A stretch of DNA of 64,000 nt from Sporolactobacillus shoreicorticis (GTDB lineage Bacteria > Bacillota > Bacilli > Bacillales > Sporolactobacillaceae), in the NCBI RefSeq assembly GCF_024125445.1, contig NZ_JAMXWM010000004.1:124001-188000 (forward strand), read 5' to 3'. The translations under genes were made by a program, and so were the position numbers. This document shows positions 58,570-64,000 of this stretch, one piece after another; position 1 is the first letter of the stretch; each line of letters opens with the position of its first letter. The notes under the pieces are model-generated. The model was given only the letters and a program-made list of their open reading frames with translations, searched no databases and had not been told where the DNA came from.

Positions 58570-59330
58570 TCATTTTTTCTGCTGCTTTGTTTGCATACTT
58601 AACTGTTTTGTTTGTGCCAGCGTACCCACTTTCTTTGCTGGCGTGCTCAGCTTTTCTAGGTTAGCCACTTTGCTCACTTGGCCGACGCCCTTGGTACCGA
58701 CAATTGAAGTGACTGTCATGCCCAGGGCGTGGGTAACCCACCTTGATCGTGTGTACGCGTCCCCATGTACCATATTTTTGACATAGTATTCAGTGATTGC
58801 TTGGGCGATGAGTACTGAAGTTTGTTTCCGATTCCATAGCGCAGTAACTGTGTTAGTCGCAGATTTTTTAGGATCTTGAGCCATATCAATAAAGGCATAG
58901 ACGATGTCTTTGCCCGTATCAATGAGGCCTTGCGTCATCCCACGGTTCATTTGATCCTTTTTAAAAGGCGCATACGGAAGTCGGCTGGCAGGCGGGATTC
59001 AGTATTCATTATTCGCGCCTGTTCCTGATGCTCTTTGACTTTCAAATAGTTCTGCTAGTTCTGCGTTTCCTGTCGTATTTCATCTTGAACCTGATAGATT
59101 TTACTGTCATGATAGGCGGTTGCATTGAAATGCATCGGCTGAACATCGGCACCTTGGCGGGTAGCATTAATTAGTTCTTCATAATAATGACTTGATGTTT
59201 GGTAGATCTTCATTGATTTGTCTATACTCATTGGTGAGGTTCTGATCGAGTTCCTGAACATCAAGCGCCATCTTTGCACGTTTTTGGCGTCTAAATCTTG
59301 ATCAACGTAGTAATTTGTTTTGTTCAACAT
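58570..59330 (-). pseudogene. LXG-type (T7SS) toxin remnant
   Basis: From 59330 leftward one frame encodes part of an LXG helical domain (QGADVQPMHFNATAYHDSKI, YQVQDEIRQETQN) and stops at 59055; the continuing residues are in other frames (NYLKVKEHQEQARIM). A second frame, 58950-58570, encodes the pre-toxin hinge (MTQGLIDTGKDIVYAFIDMA, THALGMTVTSIVGTKGVGQV). The N-terminal LXG start and the C-terminal toxin domain are missing. It is a decayed secreted interbacterial toxin. Confidence 0.55.
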
Positions 59331-59350
59331 ATTTTTGATCTAATCCGAAC

Positions 59351-59923
59351 TCAACTCCCGGATTTTTTTATTATATTGTTTAAAAGGTCAAAAACCAATG
59401 GGAACGTAATGAAACCATCGTTTTTTAGAAAATGTCCTCCCTTTTCAACAAGATAAAATGATGCATTCAATTGTTCGGATAAATCTTGACTGAATTGAAA
59501 AGGAACAATATAATCATCTTTTGCAGCGATAACAGCACGTGAATTCGTTGCAGAAATTATTTTGCTGCCATCCACTTTTTTTGCGGTAAAAGGACTTATT
59601 GAAGGTAGAGATGGTAATGGAGCGGAAAAGCCGGAAACAAGAATAAAGCCCCCAAAGCTTGGTAGCGGATCTAATTTCTCCAGATACTTCAATAGTGTGA
59701 TACATCCTAAGCTATGTGCTACAAAATAGGTATTGCTGTCTAAATTCTTTATTTCATTGACTAATGCTTCCAACCATTCTTCCTTGTCGGGGCTAGACGA
59801 ATTTGGCATGTGTGGGATCAGGACTTGATGACCGTCTGCTTTTAACTTTTCTTTTAACCAAGGGAACCAATGATTGGTTGGCTGAGCTCCGTATCCATGG
59901 ATAATATAAATTTGTTTTCCCAT
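59351..59923 (-). CDS. RBBP9/YdeN-type alpha/beta hydrolase
   Basis: A 190-residue serine hydrolase. HGYGAQPTNHWFPWLKEKLK is the oxyanion region, VAHSLGCITLL carries the nucleophile Ser, AAKDDYIVPF the Asp and EKGGHFL the His. This small fold is the YdeN/RBBP9 family, whose substrates are mostly unknown. ATG 59923 has AAAGGAAA ~8 bases upstream; longer readings lack a site. It is a single gene between toxin remnants and a gene-poor stretch. Confidence 0.88.
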   Translation of the reverse strand: MGKQIYIIHGYGAQPTNHWFPWLKEKLKADGHQVLIPHMPNSSSPDKEEWLEALVNEIKNLDSNTYFVAHSLGCITLLKYLEKLDPLPSFGGFILVSGFSAPLPSLPSISPFTAKKVDGSKIISATNSRAVIAAKDDYIVPFQFSQDLSEQLNASFYLVEKGGHFLKNDGFITFPLVFDLLNNIIKKSGS

Positions 59924-60025
59924 TATTTCTTTTCCTTTCATTTTAAAGATATAAAAATAGTATACTACCGATTTAACCGAATACATCGAATAACGATTTG
60001 GTATGGGGAATATTTTTCCGTGCAA

Positions 60026-60389
60026 AATCCAAACGAATTTCGGTTATGAAAAAGCAATATGGAGTCGATATACCATGGATGATTATATAGCTCAACTGTG
60101 GAGAGCAGATGAAGCGAATAAGAAGTCTTATGGATCAATCCAGCGGCGCGGACGGAGCTTTATCTTTATACGGCGTTTTATTATAAACGGTTATTTTTGA
60201 TTATGGCTTTTCCTTTCTGTGTTGCGCATCATTGATCGAAACGTACAGCATTCAAAAAATGATCGGAACAATCACTAAAAGATTCCAATATCAGATGGAA
60301 TTGCGCGGATAAGTAAACACAGCAGTCCAAGAATGACAGGCATGATACAAAGCTTTTCATTCATACTAGCTTATAGTACGACGGTATTT
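60026..60389. other. Gene-poor stretch, no gene called
   Basis: Only a short + strand open frame (60003-60200) without ribosome site or recognisable domain. The sequence looks like decayed coding DNA. Together with 60600-61090 it forms a gene-poor zone left of the mevalonate operon; a fragment at 60740-60949 (VNLIVIEKTEHGEVLIVIFD) is also not assigned. Confidence 0.35.
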
Positions 60390-60572
60390 TTAATCCTTGA
60401 ATTTTTTGAAAAACAGAACGTAAAGTAACGCAGAAAGCCAGAAGAATAAACTGGGCAATCTCAGCCAAAGATTATCAGGATGCTGATATTGGAACCCGAA
60501 GAACAGGTCTCCCAGTATGAAAAGACCGGTTGGTATTAAGATAACGATTAATATGATTTGAAAAAGTTTCAT
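60390..60572 (-). CDS. Small membrane protein, uncertain
   Basis: A 60-residue protein with two hydrophobic helices (QIILIVILIPTGLFILGDLF and LPSLFFWLSALLYVLFFKKF) and positive ends, a believable small integral membrane protein. No good ribosome site is seen before ATG 60572, so it could be a fragment. Function unknown. Confidence 0.4.
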   Translation of the reverse strand: MKLFQIILIVILIPTGLFILGDLFFGFQYQHPDNLWLRLPSLFFWLSALLYVLFFKKFKD

Positions 60573-61099
60573 GAGTATGATGTGATTTTTAAAATTTGCA
60601 ATAGCTTACTCCTGAGCAGAATTTTGATTCATTCTAACATAAAATTGCGGAGATGTAGTACGGGTCCGGGGATAAGTGTTGAAGTTGCGCGTTAAGAAAG
60701 ATTAGTGAGCTGTTACAGGATCTTATCGGTAATTACGTATTGATCACTCAAGCGATTACTAAAGTGAACAATTATCTTTTTACATATGAAGTCAATTACC
60801 TAATGAGCTTCATCGTTCAAGTCGTAAATCTGATTGTAATTGAGAAAACCGAGCATGGGGAAGTACTGATTGTGATCTTTGACAAGCGCGGAGGAAAAGC
60901 AAAAGTGACTGAAACTGTCGCGCACAGATCAATAAAGCGAGACAGTTAAAGAAAAAGTTGTTAAAATTGAGTACGATGATAAAGAGCAATTGACCCTTTT
61001 GTCCATTAACTGCTCTGAATAATAATTTCCGGCTATTTATCCAGCATATAGAACAGAAGCTGAATAAAATGATACCGAAAAAATTGAAACAAAATCATT

Positions 61100-61118
61100 G
61101 AAAATGATAATGCTTATC
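61100..61118. promoter_or_regulatory. Fur box-like operator
   Basis: GAAAATGATAATGCTTATC agrees at 16 of 19 positions with the Fur consensus GATAATGATAATCATTATC. It lies 26 bp before a start codon with AAGGAG, so it would control the short iron-regulated gene that follows, now broken. Confidence 0.6.
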
Positions 61119-61143
61119 AATAGAATAGATTAAGGAGTGCGTA

Positions 61144-61290
61144 ATGGATTTCTCAATCAATCATTAATTAAAACTGAAAGGCACCAACTATGTCATAAAC
61201 GGCTGTTCGAAACGTATATCGATCGGACACGCGGAAGCTTATTGGGAAAATGTGATGAGCATGATTCTAAATAAAGAGAACAGAAATTAA
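61144..61290 (+). pseudogene. Short Fur-regulated gene with nonsense codon
   Basis: ATG 61144 (AAGGAG upstream) gives MDFSINH then TAA; the same frame continues LKLKGTNYVINGCSKRISIG and HAEAYWENVMSMILNKENRN to 61290. The 48-codon frame with a single stop and a Fur box suggests a small iron-responsive protein that recently lost function, or a remnant of a longer one. Family not recognised. Confidence 0.45.
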
Positions 61291-61309
61291 GGAAAGATGG
61301 TAAATACAG

Positions 61310-62278
61310 ATGAGCGAATACGAAGCAGGGATCGGAACAAGCAGCAGTAAAATTATTCTGATCGGCGAACACGCTGTTGTTTACGGTCAGCCGGCAATTG
61401 CCATGCCCGTACCGGCAGTGCATGCAGTGGCAAAAACAAGCCGATGCCTTGGTCCGCTGAGGCTGCAATGTACTTTCTATAATGGTATCTTAAGTGATGG
61501 GGATGGTAAAATTGCCGGACTCAAAACGATTATTCCGGCAGCGCTTCACGTTTTAAAGCAGCCTGAAAAAGGGCTAATGATTTCCATCGACAGTACAATC
61601 CCTGCAGAGCGGGGGATGGGTTCAAGTGCTGCGATCGCCATCTCGGTGGTTCGCAGTTTATTTAACTATTTTGAAACACCGCTTGAACGAAAAATGCTGC
61701 TCACGCTCGTTGGCCTTTCCGAGGAATGCTGCCATGGTAATCCGAGCGGCCTCGATGCGGCTGCGGCCAGCAGTACACACCCGATTTTCTTTATGAAAGA
61801 AAAAAGAACGGAATGGATTCATCATACGCTGCCTTCCTGCCTGGTGATCGCTGATACCGGTTTAAAAGGGCAGACGAAACGAGCAGTCACTGCTTTGAAA
61901 CAGCATCTGGTGCAAAGTGTACACGCTCGGCAAAAAGTAAATCAATTAGGGGCGCTTGCTTCGCATGCGAAAAAGGCACTGGAGGCGACTAAGGAAGAAA
62001 TCTTGGGGCGTATTTTGCTGGAGGCACATCTTCTTCTCCAAGAGCTTGGCGTCAGCCATCCCGCTTTGGATCATTTGGTTGATACGGCGATGAAGGATGG
62101 GGCATTGGGAGCAAAGATGACCGGAGGCGGCTGCGGCGGCTGTATGATTGCTTTGGTTAAAGATGCGCGAAAGGCGCAGAGATTGGCAAAGAAATTAATC
62201 GATGCGGGGGCGCGCCGGACGTGGATTCAGCCGCTTCAAGACAGAGAACTGCCATCCGCGCCAAGTCTGCTGCATTGA
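61310..62278 (+). CDS. mvk: Mevalonate kinase
   Basis: A 322-residue GHMP kinase that phosphorylates mevalonate, the first of three ATP steps to isopentenyl diphosphate. Motifs: KIILIGEHAVVYGQPAIAMP (residues ~14-33), the ATP loop AERGMGSSAAIAISVVRS (~98-115), GNPSGLDAAAASS and the C-terminal TGGGCGGCMIAL. The upstream AAGGAAAG is ~12 bases from the ATG. First gene of the mvk-mvaD-pmk operon, the order known from lactic acid bacteria and staphylococci. Confidence 0.95.
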   Translation: MSEYEAGIGTSSSKIILIGEHAVVYGQPAIAMPVPAVHAVAKTSRCLGPLRLQCTFYNGILSDGDGKIAGLKTIIPAALHVLKQPEKGLMISIDSTIPAERGMGSSAAIAISVVRSLFNYFETPLERKMLLTLVGLSEECCHGNPSGLDAAAASSTHPIFFMKEKRTEWIHHTLPSCLVIADTGLKGQTKRAVTALKQHLVQSVHARQKVNQLGALASHAKKALEATKEEILGRILLEAHLLLQELGVSHPALDHLVDTAMKDGALGAKMTGGGCGGCMIALVKDARKAQRLAKKLIDAGARRTWIQPLQDRELPSAPSLLH

Positions 62279-62309
62279 GGTGCATCAATAGAAAAGGAGA
62301 GTGAGCGCT

Positions 62310-63290
62310 TTGCACGCTGCGGCACGCGCGTATACGAATATTGCTTTAATCAAGTATTGGGGGAAGAAGGACGAACAGTTAATTTTACCGATGAACAGCA
62401 GTTTATCCTTGACGATCGATGCCTTTTACACAGAAACCAGCGTCGAACCGCAAAAAGAACTGCATGAGGACGAGGTGATTATGGACGGCACGAATCTGAG
62501 CGACGCCTCTGCCGCGAAAATCAGTCGATTCATGGATCTCGTTCGCGAAAAGTCGGCAAGTCGCCTGTTCGCCCGGATTGTAACTAGGAATCATGTTCCG
62601 GTTGCTTCCGGCTTTGCTTCGTCCGCTTCCGGCTTTGCGGCGCTTTCAGCCGCAGCATCACGTGCGTACGGCATTGACTGTGCTAAAACCGCCCTTTCAC
62701 GACTGGCACGCCGCGGCTCGGGCTCGGCTTCGCGTTCGATATACGGTGGTTTTGTAAAATGGATGAAAGGAAGCGATGATGCAAGTTCTTATGCCGTCCC
62801 AGTCGATTCGGCAGAGTGGCCGATTCGCCTTATATCCATTGCGGTGAACAGGCAGATCAAAAAGCTGTCCAGCCGCGAAGGCATGAAGCGTACGGTAGAG
62901 ACGTCACCTTTTTATCCGGTATGGGTTGAGGCTGGGGAAAAAGATCTTGACAGAATAGAACCCGCCATTCGAAGACAATATTTGGAGGAAATTGGAAAAA
63001 TAGCCGAGGCTAATGCCTTGAGAATGCATGCTGCGATGCTCACCGCTGATCCCCCCTTTATGTATTGGGAAGAAGGAACAATCACCGCAATGAAACGGGC
63101 GATTCATCTGCGTGAACAGGGAATTGCGTGCTATTTTACGATTGATGCCGGTCCGAATGTCAAGCTCCTTTGTTCAGAAAAGGATGTTGGTCACATTCTC
63201 GAAGATCTAGCCAAATTTTTCCCGACGGATGCATTGATTGTTGCCCGTCCGGGGCCGGGGGTTGAGTATATCGACCGTCCCGTTCAGTGA
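62310..63290 (+). CDS. mvaD: Diphosphomevalonate decarboxylase
   Basis: A 326-residue GHMP enzyme converting mevalonate diphosphate to isopentenyl diphosphate. It begins AAARAYTNIALIKYWGKKDE, the invariant start of the family; VASGFASSASGFAALSAAAS is the ATP loop, SGSASRSIYGGFVKW follows, and the C-terminal DAGPNVKLLC contains the catalytic Asp. TTG 62310 is 9 bases after AAGGAGA and gives the normal N-terminus; GTG 62301 is too close to it. It lies 31 bp after mvk. Confidence 0.95.
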   Translation: MHAAARAYTNIALIKYWGKKDEQLILPMNSSLSLTIDAFYTETSVEPQKELHEDEVIMDGTNLSDASAAKISRFMDLVREKSASRLFARIVTRNHVPVASGFASSASGFAALSAAASRAYGIDCAKTALSRLARRGSGSASRSIYGGFVKWMKGSDDASSYAVPVDSAEWPIRLISIAVNRQIKKLSSREGMKRTVETSPFYPVWVEAGEKDLDRIEPAIRRQYLEEIGKIAEANALRMHAAMLTADPPFMYWEEGTITAMKRAIHLREQGIACYFTIDAGPNVKLLCSEKDVGHILEDLAKFFPTDALIVARPGPGVEYIDRPVQ

Positions 63291-63305
63291 AGGAGGTCTG
63301 CATCA

Positions 63306-64000
63306 ATGCAACGCGTTGTCCGGCATGCACCGGGAAAACTTTATATAGCAGGCGAATATGCGGTTGTTGAACCGGGCTATCCGGCCATCATCGCCGCTGT
63401 CGATCAATTCGTCACGGTACAGATTGAGCAAAAAAAAGTGAGCGGACGCATTCAATCGGTAAGTGCATCGCTGAATTGGAGTCGCGAGGCGGCAAACAAA
63501 TGGAAGACTTATGGCGATGTTTCTCCGTTTCGATTTGTTTTATCAGCAATAAAATGGACCGAACGATACATACTGGCAATGGAAAAACAGCTTGATCTCT
63601 ACCAGCTGACAATAAACAGTGATCTGGACAGTAAAGATGGACGAAAATACGGTTTAGGCTCCAGTGCCGCCGTGACTGTTGCCTGCGTGCGGGCATTGCT
63701 GGCATTCTATGATGTGAAAGCCGATCAGCAAATTATTTTTAAGCTGGCCGCTCTTGCTCATCTCAATGTTCAGGGAAACGGATCATGCGGGGATATTGCC
63801 GCCAGTGTCTACGGTGGCTGGATCGAATATACATCATTTGACCGTGACTGGCTGGCGCGCTCAATCCAATCAGGAAGAAACTGGATCGAGTTGCTTCATT
63901 TGAACTGGCCGAAGTTGTCCGTACAGCGGCTTGTACTTCCGCAGGATCTGCACCTGATTGTCGGATGGACAGGAACACCTGCCTCGACATTCAGACTTGT
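63306..64000 (+). CDS. pmk: Phosphomevalonate kinase, 3' truncated by window edge
   Basis: ATG 63306 has AAGGAGGT 8 bases upstream and opens a frame that stays open to the window end (231 codons seen of ~360). Motifs: APGKLYIAGEYAVVEPGYPA at residues ~8-27, KYGLGSSAAVTVACVRALLA (ATP loop) and NVQGNGSCGDIAASVYGGWI. It phosphorylates phosphomevalonate between the mvk and mvaD steps. It is 15 bp downstream of mvaD and co-transcribed. Confidence 0.93.
   Translation, partial: MQRVVRHAPGKLYIAGEYAVVEPGYPAIIAAVDQFVTVQIEQKKVSGRIQSVSASLNWSREAANKWKTYGDVSPFRFVLSAIKWTERYILAMEKQLDLYQLTINSDLDSKDGRKYGLGSSAAVTVACVRALLAFYDVKADQQIIFKLAALAHLNVQGNGSCGDIAASVYGGWIEYTSFDRDWLARSIQSGRNWIELLHLNWPKLSVQRLVLPQDLHLIVGWTGTPASTFRL

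Overview
The window looks like a mid-GC Bacillota chromosome (class Bacilli). Genes use strong AGGAGG-type ribosome binding sites and many TTG/GTG starts. The right end carries the mvk-mvaD-pmk mevalonate operon typical of lactic acid bacteria and their relatives, and the phage genes are of the SPP1/TP901 siphovirus type of low-GC Gram-positives. Genus is not decidable; Lactobacillales or Sporolactobacillaceae would fit.

Layout. (1) 1-29.0 kb is the right two thirds of an apparently intact siphoprophage on the + strand: HNH nuclease, VapE-type primase/helicase, VRR-NUC, SNF2 helicase and a sigma-like late regulator; then terminases, portal, a MuF head protein, scaffold, capsid, connectors, tail, tape measure, Dit/Tal/tip genes, and BhlA holin, GH25 endolysin and LC3-type holin; then moron genes. 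(2) 29.0-43.6 kb is a second, defective prophage in the same orientation: broken integrase and ImmA, a cargo module (C5 methyltransferase, MORC/MutL-like GHKL ATPase, winged-helix protein), repressor/operators/Cro, early genes and a replication gene carrying iterons. A large deletion fuses the dnaB-like gene to the last part of an endolysin, followed by a holin and AT-rich morons. (3) 43.6-46.9 kb is a third remnant that starts with the same 280-290 bp att/terminator/int sequence and keeps a deleted integrase, a truncated ImmA and a different cargo module (ASCH protein, GNAT-ASCH fusion, P-loop kinase). (4) 46.9-48.4 kb is a graveyard of mobile elements (group II intron RT, IS200/IS605). (5) 48.4-56.0 kb is a glycan-use locus: MFS transporter, GH30, a secreted sialidase-like propeller, AraC regulator and GH120 beta-xylosidase. 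(6) 56.0-61.3 kb holds decayed toxin/immunity genes, an IS3 remnant, an LXG toxin remnant, an alpha/beta hydrolase and a broken Fur-box gene. (7) 61.3-64.0 kb is the mevalonate operon, cut by the window edge.

Most notable. The MuF head-morphogenesis protein of prophage 1 ends in a RelA/SpoT-like nucleotidyltransferase domain, with a small gene 3 bp downstream where an immunity gene would be expected: a candidate phage-encoded polymorphic toxin delivered with the virion. In the two defective prophages, unrelated modules occupy the same slot between immA and the repressor-side terminator, which marks that slot as a defence/cargo hotspot. Three phage-type modules appear stacked at one attachment site resembling the 3' end of a tRNA-like gene (possibly ssrA).
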